From positions 1-64,000 of the forward strand of contig NZ_JAFFZM010000020.1 in NCBI RefSeq assembly GCF_017676345.1: DNA of 64,000 bases. The letters run 5' to 3'. Source of the DNA: Streptomyces smyrnaeus (lineage in GTDB: Bacteria; Actinomycetota; Actinomycetes; Streptomycetales; Streptomycetaceae). The stretch's first letter is position 1, and each line of letters begins with the position of its first letter. The notes under the pieces were generated by a model. The model was not told the origin of the DNA, did no database searches, and saw only the letters and a list, made by a program, of their open reading frames with translations. Below, piece after piece: positions 51,215 to 59,748 of this stretch. A program made the translations under genes and the position numbers.

Positions 51215-51823
51215 CTACGAGCGGAAGCCGATGACGCCGAAGCCCTCCCGGGCTTCGGCGTACCGCATCCAGTCGAGGCACTGCATCACGGCGTCGACGA
51301 CGTCCGGTTCGAGCGGCGGGGCGTGCCCCGCCGCCTTCGTGGCCTCGAACTGCTCCAGCGCCTTGGCTATCTGCTGCGGCGTCCAGGTGCCGCAGCCGGG
51401 CATGTGGGTCCAGGGAAGCGGCTCGGGGAAGTCGGAGAAGCTGAACTCCTCCACGGACACGGCGGTGATGCGCAGGGCTTCCAGGCCCTCGTCCACGACG
51501 GAGAGCCAGTCGCCGCGGTGCGGGGTGAAGCAGTCGTTGGGCAGGAACGAACCGGTGAGGTCACACAGCCGCCGGTAGGCGTAGCCGTACTGGAAGGCGT
51601 GATCCTCCTTGTCGCTGAACGGGCCACCGTTGACGACGGCGGTGAGCGCCTCGTAGGCGCTGGGCGCGCCGCGTTCGATCTCGAAGCTGAAGGAGTCGTC
51701 GTCGCGTTCGAGGTCCTCGGCGAAGTTGGTGCGTATGACTTCCAGGAGTTGCTCGTCGCGGGAGCCCACGAGGGCGCGGGTGGCAGCGACGTCGAGCAGG
51801 TACACACTCAGGGCTGAACTCAT
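51215..51823 (-). CDS. DUF7691 family protein
   Basis: The 202-residue cytosolic protein matches the Streptomyces family annotated DUF7691 from memory: an N-terminal SALSVYLLDVAATRALVGSRDEQLLEVI, YGYAYRRLCDLTGSFLPN in the middle, and PLPWTHMPGCGTWTPQQIAKALEQFEA later. No function is known and no catalytic motif was seen. Start at the ATG beginning this N-terminal block. Confidence 0.8.
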   Translation of the reverse strand: MSSALSVYLLDVAATRALVGSRDEQLLEVIRTNFAEDLERDDDSFSFEIERGAPSAYEALTAVVNGGPFSDKEDHAFQYGYAYRRLCDLTGSFLPNDCFTPHRGDWLSVVDEGLEALRITAVSVEEFSFSDFPEPLPWTHMPGCGTWTPQQIAKALEQFEATKAAGHAPPLEPDVVDAVMQCLDWMRYAEAREGFGVIGFRS

Positions 51824-51931
51824 GGCGCGACCCTAATTCCGGGCACCGACAACGAAGCGGGACGCCCTCGCGTCCGCGTCCGGCGATAACCCGGTGCGGC
51901 CGATGCCGGACCCGGGCCATCCTCGTCGTAC

Positions 51932-52495
51932 ATGAACGAGTCGTACATGAACGAGAAGCGGAACGTCCGCGTATCCAAGTTTCTGGCGCGCCATCTTCGC
52001 CATGACCCCGCGCGCATCGGGCTCAGTCTCGACGCGCAGGGCTGGGCCGTTGTCGATGAGTTGCTGGATGCCGCCGCGGCGCACGGTTTCCCCGTCACGC
52101 GGGCGGAGCTCGAAGAGGTGGTGGCGACCAACGACAAGCAGCGCTACGCCCTTTCCGAGGACGGCAGCCGCATTCGGGCCAACCAAGGGCACTCCGTCGC
52201 TGTCGAGTTGGAACTCCCCGAGCTGGCGCCGCCGCATGTGCTCTTTCACGGCACGGTGCCCCGTTTTCTCGCCGCCATCCGCGCGGAAGGGCTGCGCCCC
52301 ATGTCGCGGCATGCCGTGCACCTGTCGGCGGATCGCGAGACGGCGACCCGGGTGGGGGCCCGCCGGGGCCGTGCGGTGGTGCTGACGGTCGCCGCGGGGT
52401 ACATGCACGAGCAGGGCCACATCTTCCGGCGGAGCGAGAACGGCGTGTGGCTGACCGCTGCGGTGCCCCCTCGCTGTCTCGGCTTCCCTCGCTGA
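51932..52495 (+). CDS. kptA: RNA 2'-phosphotransferase (KptA/Tpt1)
   Basis: The 187-residue enzyme transfers a 2'-phosphate from RNA to NAD+, as eukaryotic Tpt1 does in tRNA splicing. Motifs: RVSKFLARHLRHDPARIGLSLD (catalytic Arg region), DKQRYALSEDGSRIRANQGHS, VLFHGTVPRFLAAIRAEGLRP and HAVHLSADRETATRVG, and YMHEQGHIFRRSENGVWLT. Two candidate ATGs lie in a 15-bp tandem duplication (CGTACATGAACGAG twice); the second (NEKRNVRVSKF) is closer to family starts. The bacterial role is unclear since no 2'-phosphate-making ligase is nearby. Confidence 0.92.
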   Translation: MNESYMNEKRNVRVSKFLARHLRHDPARIGLSLDAQGWAVVDELLDAAAAHGFPVTRAELEEVVATNDKQRYALSEDGSRIRANQGHSVAVELELPELAPPHVLFHGTVPRFLAAIRAEGLRPMSRHAVHLSADRETATRVGARRGRAVVLTVAAGYMHEQGHIFRRSENGVWLTAAVPPRCLGFPR

Positions 52496-52550
52496 GACCT
52501 CCGCCAGTACGTCCGCCGAGACGTCCACCGATACGTCCGCCGAGACATCG
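52494..52550 (+). repeat. 12-bp tandem repeat between kptA and the MFS gene
   Basis: Directly after the kptA stop, nearly five 12-bp units run head to tail (GAGACGTCCACC, GATACGTCCGCC and variants). They end about 55 bp before the transporter ATG. Confidence 0.8.
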
Positions 52551-52604
52551 TTGAGGGCGGGTTTCCGCCAGCCCTCGCGCGGGGGCCTTGCTGGACTCGT
52601 GGGC

Positions 52605-53801
52605 ATGGAAACAGTGCTCACGAAGGAACAGCCGGCGAAGGGGTCGCCGCTCACATCGTGGCCGGCCGTGATCTCGGTGATGGCGGGGCTGTTCTCCCTC
52701 GTCACGACGGAGATCCTGCCCATCGGGCTGCTCACCTCGATCGGGGCCGACTTCACCGTCTCGGACGGTATGGCCGGGCTGATGATGACGATGCCGGGCT
52801 TCTTGGCGGCGGTCTCCGCACCGCTGGTGACGGTGGCGACAGCACGCGTGGACCGGCGGCGGATGCTGTGCGCGTTCATGCTGCTGCTGGCGCTGGCCAA
52901 CTTCGTCGCCGCGACGGCCGACGACTACGGGTGGATTCTCGCCTCGCGCGCCGCGGTGGGGGTCACGATCGGTGGGTTCTGGTCGATCGGCGCGGGCCTG
53001 GCGCCGCGACTGGTCGCGGCGCCCTCGGTGGGGCGGGCGACGGCGGTGATCTTCGCGGCGGTGCCGCTGGGCTCGGTGCTCGGGGTGCCGCTGGGCACGT
53101 TCGTGGGGGATGTGGCGGGGTGGCGTACGGCGTTCGCGGCGATGGGGGCGCTGTCGCTGGCGGTCTTCGCCGCGCTGTTGTCGGTGGTACCGCCGCTGCC
53201 GCCCGAACAGGTCACCCGGCTGCGTACGCTCGGCCGGCAACTCGGCCGGGGCGGTACGCGGTTCGCGCTGCTGGTCACCTTTCTGATCGTGCTGGCGCAC
53301 TTCGGCGCCTACACGTACGTCACGCCGTTCCTGGAACAGGTCGCCCGGGCGGGCCCCGGAGTGATCACCGCGGCGCTGCTGGCCTTCGGAGCCGCCGGGA
53401 TGCTCGGCAACTTCGTGGGCGGTCCGGCTGCCGCCCGTCGGCCGTACGCGGCGTTCGGTGCGGCAGCGGGGACGCTCGCCGTCGCGACGCTGCTGCTGCC
53501 GGTGCTGGGCCGGTGGGAGGCGGGGGCTTTCGCGCTGCTGGTGGTCTGGGGCGTGGGGTACGGGGCCGTGCCGGTCTGCTCCCGGACGCTGTTCGCCATG
53601 GCAGCTCCCGGGGAGGCGGAGGCGTCCTCGACGCTGTTCACCGCGTCGTTCCAGGCCACCATCTCGACGGGGGCGCTGGCCGGCGGCGCGCTGCTGGACC
53701 GTTCGTCGCCGTCGGTGGTACTGACGGTGGGCGGTGCGGTGGCACTGCTGGTGGTGCCTGCCGTCCTGTGGCGGGTGGCGGCGAGGACTGCGGCGGTCTG
53801 A
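52605..53801 (+). CDS. MFS efflux transporter (DHA1 family, YdhP/AraJ-like)
   Basis: The 398-residue transporter has 12 predicted spans with the DHA1 N-terminal pattern LFSLVTTEILPIGLLTSIGADF and motif A-like VTVATARVDRRRMLCAFMLL between spans 2 and 3. Motif C-like GSVLGVPLGTFVGDVAGWRTAF is in span 5. It probably exports small molecules or sugars. The ATG at ETVLTKEQ avoids an unsupported 18-residue leader. It is followed after about 190 bp by the PEBP gene on the same strand. Confidence 0.88.
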   Translation: METVLTKEQPAKGSPLTSWPAVISVMAGLFSLVTTEILPIGLLTSIGADFTVSDGMAGLMMTMPGFLAAVSAPLVTVATARVDRRRMLCAFMLLLALANFVAATADDYGWILASRAAVGVTIGGFWSIGAGLAPRLVAAPSVGRATAVIFAAVPLGSVLGVPLGTFVGDVAGWRTAFAAMGALSLAVFAALLSVVPPLPPEQVTRLRTLGRQLGRGGTRFALLVTFLIVLAHFGAYTYVTPFLEQVARAGPGVITAALLAFGAAGMLGNFVGGPAAARRPYAAFGAAAGTLAVATLLLPVLGRWEAGAFALLVVWGVGYGAVPVCSRTLFAMAAPGEAEASSTLFTASFQATISTGALAGGALLDRSSPSVVLTVGGAVALLVVPAVLWRVAARTAAV

Positions 53802-53988
53802 AAGGGCTGCCGGGGCCCGCGTTCGGGCCTGTTCCGCCGGGCGGGCCAGGTTCGCTGGAGGCGCCGTGCGAGGGGGGCGATCACCGGTTGCCCACCTGCC
53901 TCACGGGCCCGCCGGGAAGGTGGTTCTCCATCGGCTACCTGGCCCACGGCGCGATTCCGGGGGCCGCACCCGGGATACCCGTAGGCGC

Positions 53989-54441
53989 ATGTCCGGTATC
54001 GAACTGAGCACCTCGGCCTTCAACGACCACGCTTTGATCCCCCGCCGCTACACGCGCGACGGCGAGGACGTCTCCCCGCCCCTGGAGTGGTCCGGGGTGC
54101 CCGACGGCACCGCCGAACTGCTGCTGCTGTGCGAGGACCCGGACGCACCGTCGGGCACCTTCGTGCACTGGCTGGTGACCGGCATCGACCCGGCCGCGCG
54201 GTCGGTGGACACCGGGGAGACCCCGCAGGGCGGTACCCCGCTCACGAACGGCTTCGGAGGAACCGGCTGGGGCGGCCCCCAACCGCCGGCGGGGGACGAG
54301 GCGCACCGGTACTTCTTCCGGCTGTACGCCCTGCCGGAGGCGGTGCGCATCCCCGACAACGCCTCCGCCCAGGAGGTGCACCGCGCGGTGGACGGGCCCG
54401 CGCTGGCCAGCGGCAACATCGTCGGGCTCTACCAGCGCTGA
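53989..54441 (+). CDS. YbhB/YbcL family PEBP-like protein
   Basis: The 150-residue protein is a bacterial phosphatidylethanolamine-binding/Raf kinase inhibitor-like protein. The ligand-site motif is ELLLLCEDPDAPSGTFVHWLVTGIDP (DPDAP and HW), with TGWGGPQPPAGDEAHRYFFRLYAL supplying the second conserved segment. No signal peptide. The cellular role of the bacterial family is uncertain. It ends with GNIVGLYQR, typical of the group. Confidence 0.92.
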   Translation: MSGIELSTSAFNDHALIPRRYTRDGEDVSPPLEWSGVPDGTAELLLLCEDPDAPSGTFVHWLVTGIDPAARSVDTGETPQGGTPLTNGFGGTGWGGPQPPAGDEAHRYFFRLYALPEAVRIPDNASAQEVHRAVDGPALASGNIVGLYQR

Positions 54442-54561
54442 GGCTCCGGCGGTTCCGGCGAGGGGGCCGCTGCCGGTCGGGGGCCGCTGCCGGTCGGTTG
54501 CCGGGTGCGGGTCGGTCACGGCTGGTGGGGGCACTCCCCCAGCCTCCGGCCGGGGGCACCC

Positions 54562-55194
54562 TCACCCGGGCGGAGTCCGGGGGAGGGGCGCGGCGCCCGT
54601 AAGCGTGTCCCAGGCCGCCATGGCGGCCTCCACGACACACAGCAGCTCGTCGCGGGAGGCGCCGTCCTTGGCCTGGACGGAGAGGCCGAACAGGACGGTC
54701 GCGTAGAACGAGGCCAGCGTGCGGGTGTCGGTGCCGTCCGGTACGTCGCCCTCCACGACGCCGCGGTCCATGCGCTCGCGGAGACTGCTCTCCATCGCCC
54801 GGCGGTCCTCGGCCAGCAGTGCGCTGACGCCGGCGTTCTCGGGGGTGCAGTTGGTGGCGGCGAGGACGATCATGCAGCCGGGTGGCCTGCCGGGTTCGGT
54901 GTAGCCGACGGCGTTGCGGCGCAGCGCCTGGTGGATGCCCTCGCGGGCCGTGCGCGCCTCGGACAGCGCGCGGGGGGTGACGGTGCCGTCGGTGCGCCCG
55001 TACAGCTCCACCGCCTCGCGGAAGAGGGCCTCCTTGGAGCCGAAGGCGGCGTAGAGGCTCGGCGGTCTGATGCCCATGGCCTCGGTGAGCTCGGCCATCG
55101 TGGTCGCCTCGTATCCGCGCTCCCAGAAGACGTGCATCGCGCGTTCGAGCGCGGCGTCCCGGTCGAAGGCGCGTGGCCGTCCGCGTGTGGCCAT
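54562..55194 (-). CDS. TetR-family transcriptional repressor
   Basis: A 210-residue regulator with the TetR helix-turn-helix (RDAALERAMHVFWERGYEATTMAELTEAMGIRPPSLYAAFGSKEALFREAVELY) and a C-terminal ligand domain with GCMIVLAATNCTPENAGV, the AcrR-type subgroup that often guards oxidoreductase genes. It is divergent from an SDR gene, and two matching operator-like repeats lie between them, so it very probably represses both. ATG chosen over a GTG one codon earlier. Confidence 0.9.
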   Translation of the reverse strand: MATRGRPRAFDRDAALERAMHVFWERGYEATTMAELTEAMGIRPPSLYAAFGSKEALFREAVELYGRTDGTVTPRALSEARTAREGIHQALRRNAVGYTEPGRPPGCMIVLAATNCTPENAGVSALLAEDRRAMESSLRERMDRGVVEGDVPDGTDTRTLASFYATVLFGLSVQAKDGASRDELLCVVEAAMAAWDTLTGAAPLPRTPPG

Positions 55195-55258
55195 CACCGG
55201 CCCCCTTCCTGCCGTTGCTCGGCGTCGGCTGCCGCCCGGCCCCTGGCGGCAGTTTATT

Positions 55259-55326
55259 TAACGCTCGCTACCGAAAGCCCTTGACGCCCGAGGATACTCG
55301 CTGCCTTAATTATAAAGCGCTCGCTA
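55259..55326. promoter_or_regulatory. Paired TetR-type operators upstream of the SDR gene
   Basis: TAACG-CT-CGCTA and AAGCG-CT-CGCTA, both imperfect forms of a TAGCG-N2-CGCTA palindrome, lie 56 bp apart in the divergent intergenic region and share longer flanks (TTTA/TATAAA before, C-GAAAG or CAGAAAG after). The AT-rich TTAATTATAAA between them is a likely promoter element. Confidence 0.65.
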
Positions 55327-55381
55327 CAGAAAGAGCGGGCGCAGCTTGCGGCTCCATACGCGACACGAAACGAGGACAGCC

Positions 55382-56137
55382 ATGACGTCGACGTCGACAC
55401 TCCCCCTCAGCGGCAGGGCAGCGCTGGTCACCGGGGGCAGCAGGGGCATAGGCGCGGCCGTCGCCAGGCGGCTCGCGGCGGACGGCGCGGATGTCGCACT
55501 GACCTATGTCAGCGCGGAGGGCCGGGCCAAGGAGGTCGCCGAAGACGTGCGCGCCACCGGCCGCCGGGCACTGGCCGTCCAGGCGGACAGCGCCTCGGCC
55601 ACCGACCCGGTGGAGGCCGTGCACCGTACGGCACGAGAGTTCGGACGCCTCGACATCCTGGTCAACAACGCGGGCGTCTTCCCCAACGGCCCGCTGGAGG
55701 ACGTCACCCCCGAGGAGATCGACCGCACCCTCGCGATCCACGTACGGGCCGCGCTGCTCGGCGCCCAGGCCGCGGCAGGACACATGACGGACGGCGGACG
55801 CATCGTCACGATCGGCAGCAACCTGGCCGAGCGCGTCCCCGGCCCCGGCATCACGCTCTACGCCGCCTCCAAGTCGGCGCTCAGCGGCCTCACTCGGGGG
55901 CTGGCCCGCGACCTGGGCGCCCGCGGCATCACCGCCAACCTCGTCCAGCCCGGCTCGACGGACACGGAGATGAACCCCGCAGACAGCGACAAGGCCGACG
56001 CGCAGCGGGCCCTGACCGCCCTCGGCCGCTACGGCAGCCCTGAGGGCATCGCCGCCATGGTGGCCCACCTGGTGGGCCCCGACGGCGCGGGCACCACGGG
56101 CGCCACCTTCACCGTGGACGCCGGCGCCAACGCCTGA
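55382..56137 (+). CDS. SDR family NAD(P)-dependent oxidoreductase (FabG-like)
   Basis: The 251-residue short-chain dehydrogenase has the cofactor-binding VTGGSRGIGAAVARRLA, structural NNAG in LDILVNNAGVFP, and catalytic Ser-Tyr-Lys in IGSNLAERVP...LYAASKSALSGLTRGLARDL. The C-terminal GTTGATFTVDAGANA is typical. It reduces a ketone or oxidises an alcohol; substrate unknown. GAGGA precedes the ATG by 6 nt. Controlled by the divergent TetR protein, such SDRs often answer to small toxic carbonyls or quinones. Confidence 0.92.
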   Translation: MTSTSTLPLSGRAALVTGGSRGIGAAVARRLAADGADVALTYVSAEGRAKEVAEDVRATGRRALAVQADSASATDPVEAVHRTAREFGRLDILVNNAGVFPNGPLEDVTPEEIDRTLAIHVRAALLGAQAAAGHMTDGGRIVTIGSNLAERVPGPGITLYAASKSALSGLTRGLARDLGARGITANLVQPGSTDTEMNPADSDKADAQRALTALGRYGSPEGIAAMVAHLVGPDGAGTTGATFTVDAGANA

Positions 56138-56166
56138 CCGCTCCGGAGCGGGGTCCCGGGCGCTGG

Positions 56167-57138
56167 TCAGGGACCGTGCAGGGCCTCGTCCGGGGCCGGG
56201 AGCCAGGAGCCGGGCGGGCGAAGGCGCCAGCCCTCGTCCCCGTCCGGCTTCCGCGCGGCCTCCCGCAGCGCCGTCAGGCCCGAGTGCCGCAGTCCCCGGC
56301 GCCACACCACCGAGACCGGTGACAGCGGCACCGGCTCGGTCAGGGGCCGCAGCACCATGCCCTCGATGCCGATGAAGACGGTGGTGGCCAACACCGACCA
56401 CCCCCTCCCCCGCACCACCCGGGCGAACTCCCGCTCCCCCTCGATCTTCGGGAAGGGCGCGGCCAGTTGTATCCCACGCCCCGCGAACAGGGCCTGGGCG
56501 TAGGAGGTCCACTCGGCGGTGTCCGGGTTGCCGGCACCGGCGTACAGCGTCTCCCCCTCCAGCGCCGCCAGTGGCACTTCGCTCAGCCCCGCCAGCCGGT
56601 GCTCTTGCGGCAGCAGCACGGCGACGCGCTCGTACCGCACCAGGTCGTGCTCCAGCCCGGCCAGCGTCTCGCGCGGCAGTCCGGCCACCCGCCCGAAGGC
56701 GACATCGATACGGCCGGCGAGGATATCGGCGGCAGCCGCTGTCAGACCGCTGTAGTAGCGGGCGACGAACTCCACACCCGGCGCGGCCTCCCGCGCCGCC
56801 TCCAGCACCCGCTGCCCGGTGGAGACGGGTGCCGCCACATCGACGGCCAGCGGTCGCGCCTCACCCGCCTCGCCCCGCCCGAAGGCGGCGGCCAACCCGT
56901 CGTGCGCCGCCAACACCCGTAGCGCGTACGGCAGCAGCCGCTCGCCCTCCGGGGTGAGCGCCACCCGCCGGGTGCTGCGGACGAACAGCACGGCACCCAA
57001 CTCCCGCTCCAGCGAGCGGATGTCGCGGCTGAGCGCCTGCTGCGCCACGTACAGCCGGACGGCGGCGCGGGTGAAGTGCAACTCCTCCGCCACCGCCACG
57101 AACGCCCGCAGCAGGCGCGGGGAGAGATCACTGGGCAC
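56167..57138 (-). CDS. LysR-family transcriptional regulator
   Basis: The 323-residue protein has the N-terminal LysR winged helix (LSPRLLRAFVAVAEELHFTRAAVRLYVAQQALSRDIRSLERELGAVLFVRSTRRVALTPEGERLLP) and a type-2 periplasmic-binding-like co-inducer domain starting near residue 92. The start is a GTG; the next gene is divergent, and a palindrome fitting the LysR T-N11-A rule lies between. It probably regulates the adjacent MFS transporter. Confidence 0.92.
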   Translation of the reverse strand: MPSDLSPRLLRAFVAVAEELHFTRAAVRLYVAQQALSRDIRSLERELGAVLFVRSTRRVALTPEGERLLPYALRVLAAHDGLAAAFGRGEAGEARPLAVDVAAPVSTGQRVLEAAREAAPGVEFVARYYSGLTAAAADILAGRIDVAFGRVAGLPRETLAGLEHDLVRYERVAVLLPQEHRLAGLSEVPLAALEGETLYAGAGNPDTAEWTSYAQALFAGRGIQLAAPFPKIEGEREFARVVRGRGWSVLATTVFIGIEGMVLRPLTEPVPLSPVSVVWRRGLRHSGLTALREAARKPDGDEGWRLRPPGSWLPAPDEALHGP

Positions 57139-57186
57139 CCGAAGACGTTAGGCGGGCGCCCCGCGGTCCACAACAGGGAATTCACA

Positions 57187-57198
57187 ACACAGCTGTGT
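57187..57198. promoter_or_regulatory. Palindrome between LysR and MFS genes, candidate LysR site
   Basis: ACACAGCTGTGT is a perfect 12-bp palindrome within the larger TTCACAACACAGCTGTGTGAA, which has T-N11-A spacing. It lies about 50 bp from the LysR start and about 60 bp before the preferred MFS start. Confidence 0.5.
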
Positions 57199-57256
57199 GA
57201 AAGGGCCACCAACAGGTGTTGGACCCCGACTCCCACCTGCGACAACGCTGTACGGC

Positions 57257-58618
57257 ATGCCTGCACACCACCGACCTTCCCACGCGGCGCGCCCGTTGTA
57301 CGCCGTACACGGCAGCACCCTCGTCGTGGCGCGGCCCCCCGCCGACGCGCGGGACCCCGCCGTCGCACGGCACGCGCCACCGCCACCGCCACCACCGCCG
57401 TCGCCACCGCGCCGGAGCCGGGCACGCAGCCCGTACCTTCAGCTGTTCGCCCACCCCGGCACGGTCGGCTTCACGCTCGGCAGCCTGCTCGCCCGGCTGC
57501 CCATGGGCATGTTCACCGTCAGCGCCGTACTGATGATCGCGGGCGAGCGGGGCTCCTACGCGCTCGCCGGGAGCGTCACCGCGACCGGCCTGGCGGCGAC
57601 CGCGCTGACCGGGCCGCTGGTGGCACGGCTCGTCGACCGGTACGGGCAGTCCCGTACCGCCCTGCCCGCCACCCTGCTCGCGCTGCTCGGCTCCCTCGCA
57701 CTCGTGCTGTGCGTACTCACCCGCGCGCCCGACTGGACGCTCTTCGTCGCCTACGCCGCCACCGCGACCACCCCCAACATCGGCGGCATGGCACGCGCCC
57801 GCTGGGCCCATCTGCTGCGCGGCGATCCGGCCGCCCGGCACACCGCCAACTCCCTCGAACAGGCCGCGGACGAACTGTGCTTCATGCTCGGTCCGGTTCT
57901 CGCTGCCCTCCTGTGCACCTCACTCTTCCCCCAGGCCGGCACACTGGCCGGCTGCGCCCTGCTGCTGACCGGGACGCTGCTGTTCACCGCGCAGCGCTCG
58001 ACGGAACCCCCGCCGGGCCGAAACCGCGCACAAGCCGGGCCCGCACCGCTGCGGCAACCCGGCATGCCCGCCCTGCTGCTGGTCTTCCTCGCCACCGGCG
58101 CGGTGTTCGGAGCGCTGGAAGTGGTCACCCTGGCCCACGCGGACGGGCAGGGGCACCGAGCCGCGGCCGGCGCCGTACTCGCCTGCCAGGCCGCCGGTTC
58201 GGCCCTCGCCGGGCTCGCGTTCGGCACCCTGCCGCCCGCCCGCTCGGACCGGCGCCGACTGGCCGGCTGCGTGGCCACCATGACCGCGCTGATGGCCCTG
58301 CCGCTGCTCACCTCGCTCACGGCCCCGCTGCCGCTGCTGGCCGGGGCGCTCCTGGTGGCCGGTATGGCGACGGCGCCGACGATGGTCACCGGCATGGCAC
58401 TCGTCCAACGGCTCACCCCGGCCGGACGCCTCAACGAGGGCATGACGCTGGCCGTGACCGCGCTGCTCGGCGGTATCGCCGCCGGATCGGCGACCGGAGG
58501 TTGGGCCACCGAAGCGCTCGGTTCGGCCGGGTGGGCGTACACGGTCCCCCTCGCGGCGGCGGCATCGGCGGCCGTCCTCGCCACCCTCCTGGCGGCACGG
58601 CCCGCCGCACCCGGGTGA
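57257..58618 (+). CDS. MFS transporter
   Basis: A 453-residue transporter with about 12 spans after a Pro-rich leader containing a (Pro)8 run. The membrane domain starts at YLQLFAHPGTVGFTLGSLLARLPMGMF, with the motif A-like loop ARLVDRYGQSRTAL and the later VAGMATAPTMVTGMALVQRLTPAGRLNEGM. It resembles drug- or metabolite-efflux MFS proteins. I prefer the ATG at PAHHRPS because an upstream GTG (20 codons earlier) lies inside the palindrome; neither has a strong ribosome-binding site. Probably regulated by the divergent LysR protein. Confidence 0.85.
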   Translation: MPAHHRPSHAARPLYAVHGSTLVVARPPADARDPAVARHAPPPPPPPPSPPRRSRARSPYLQLFAHPGTVGFTLGSLLARLPMGMFTVSAVLMIAGERGSYALAGSVTATGLAATALTGPLVARLVDRYGQSRTALPATLLALLGSLALVLCVLTRAPDWTLFVAYAATATTPNIGGMARARWAHLLRGDPAARHTANSLEQAADELCFMLGPVLAALLCTSLFPQAGTLAGCALLLTGTLLFTAQRSTEPPPGRNRAQAGPAPLRQPGMPALLLVFLATGAVFGALEVVTLAHADGQGHRAAAGAVLACQAAGSALAGLAFGTLPPARSDRRRLAGCVATMTALMALPLLTSLTAPLPLLAGALLVAGMATAPTMVTGMALVQRLTPAGRLNEGMTLAVTALLGGIAAGSATGGWATEALGSAGWAYTVPLAAAASAAVLATLLAARPAAPG

Positions 58619-58747
58619 CGCCCGCGCCACCACGGACGGCCCACCGCGCACGGCTCCCTCGACGAACGTCCCCTTCACGGGGTCCTTCGCGGACTTCTTC
58701 AGGGAGTGCTACGGGGCTCCTTCACGGAGTGCTTCGCGGAAGGCGCG

Positions 58748-59689
58748 TCACACCGGGGGCGAGTAGTGCTGCGGCCGGTCCCGCGCCTCGGGCGGCGGCA
58801 GATTGCGGGCGGGCGTCTCCACCACCGGCGCGTCCCGGCCCCCGGCCCCACGCGCCCGCTCCCAGCCCGCGCGCGCCCTCGGGTGGTAGCGGCGCGACGG
58901 CGGGACCAGCTTCCAGCCCCAGTGGATCAGCCGCCCGATCCTGCGCAGCCGACGCTCGTCGCGGACGGTCCACGTGTAGCCGAGGCGACGCCGTACCGCG
59001 GGCGGGAAGAAGCCGACCGTGAACCACACCGAGGCCCGCGCCTGCGGCCCGCGCACCAGCCGCCACACCGCGTCCGGCAGCAGCCGCAGCGCGGGCGGCT
59101 TCGCGATCAGCGTCAGATCGAGCACGTCGCGGGTCGGCCGGTTGTCCTCCAGTACGTTCTCGGCCATGTGCGCCCAGTACTCCTGGAACGCCTCCCAGTC
59201 GGCCGGTACGGGGCGCATGCTCATCCCGTACAGCCGCCACCACCGCACATGCTCGTCGAACAGCTGCCGCTTCTGCGCCTCCGTCAGCCCAGGCCCGAGC
59301 CGGTCGGCGACGAGCAGGGTGAGGACGAAGAAGGTGGCGTGCGCCCAGTAGAACGTGTCCGGATCGAGTGCGTGGTACGGGCGGCCCGCGGCGTCGACGC
59401 CCTTGACGGTGCGGTGGTACCCGCGCACCTGCCGCGCCGTCTCGGCCGCGCGGGGCCCATCGTAGACGACACCACCGATGGGGTACAGCGAACGGAACAG
59501 CCGCTGCCAGCGCTCCTCGAAGAACCGGGAGTGCTCGGCGACGCCCGCGCCGAGCTGCGGGTGCATGTTCTGCATCGCGCCCGCCCACGGCGCCAGCAGC
59601 ACGCTGCGCCAGTCCCCGAAATACTGCCAGGTCAGCGACCCGGGCCCGAGGGGCTCCGGCGCCGGATCGGGCCGTGTGTTGCGGACCAT
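58748..59689 (-). CDS. DUF2236 oxygenase MpaB-family protein
   Basis: The 313-residue protein belongs to the MpaB/latex-clearing (Lcp)-like DUF2236 family, which includes heme oxygenases. Recognisable blocks are LTWQYFGDWRSVLLAPWAGAMQNMHPQLGAGVAEHS, GVVYDGPRAAETARQVRGYHRTVKG and FYWAHATFFVLTLLVADRLG, with conserved His residues that could bind heme. GGAG lies 6 nt before the ATG. It follows the GPP34 gene by about 60 bp on the same strand, so they are likely co-transcribed. Substrate unknown. Confidence 0.88.
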   Translation of the reverse strand: MVRNTRPDPAPEPLGPGSLTWQYFGDWRSVLLAPWAGAMQNMHPQLGAGVAEHSRFFEERWQRLFRSLYPIGGVVYDGPRAAETARQVRGYHRTVKGVDAAGRPYHALDPDTFYWAHATFFVLTLLVADRLGPGLTEAQKRQLFDEHVRWWRLYGMSMRPVPADWEAFQEYWAHMAENVLEDNRPTRDVLDLTLIAKPPALRLLPDAVWRLVRGPQARASVWFTVGFFPPAVRRRLGYTWTVRDERRLRRIGRLIHWGWKLVPPSRRYHPRARAGWERARGAGGRDAPVVETPARNLPPPEARDRPQHYSPPV

Positions 59690-59748
59690 GCGGCACTCCT
59701 CCGCTCCGGGGTCCTCCCTTCGCAGGGTAGATGCCCCGAGCGACGAAA

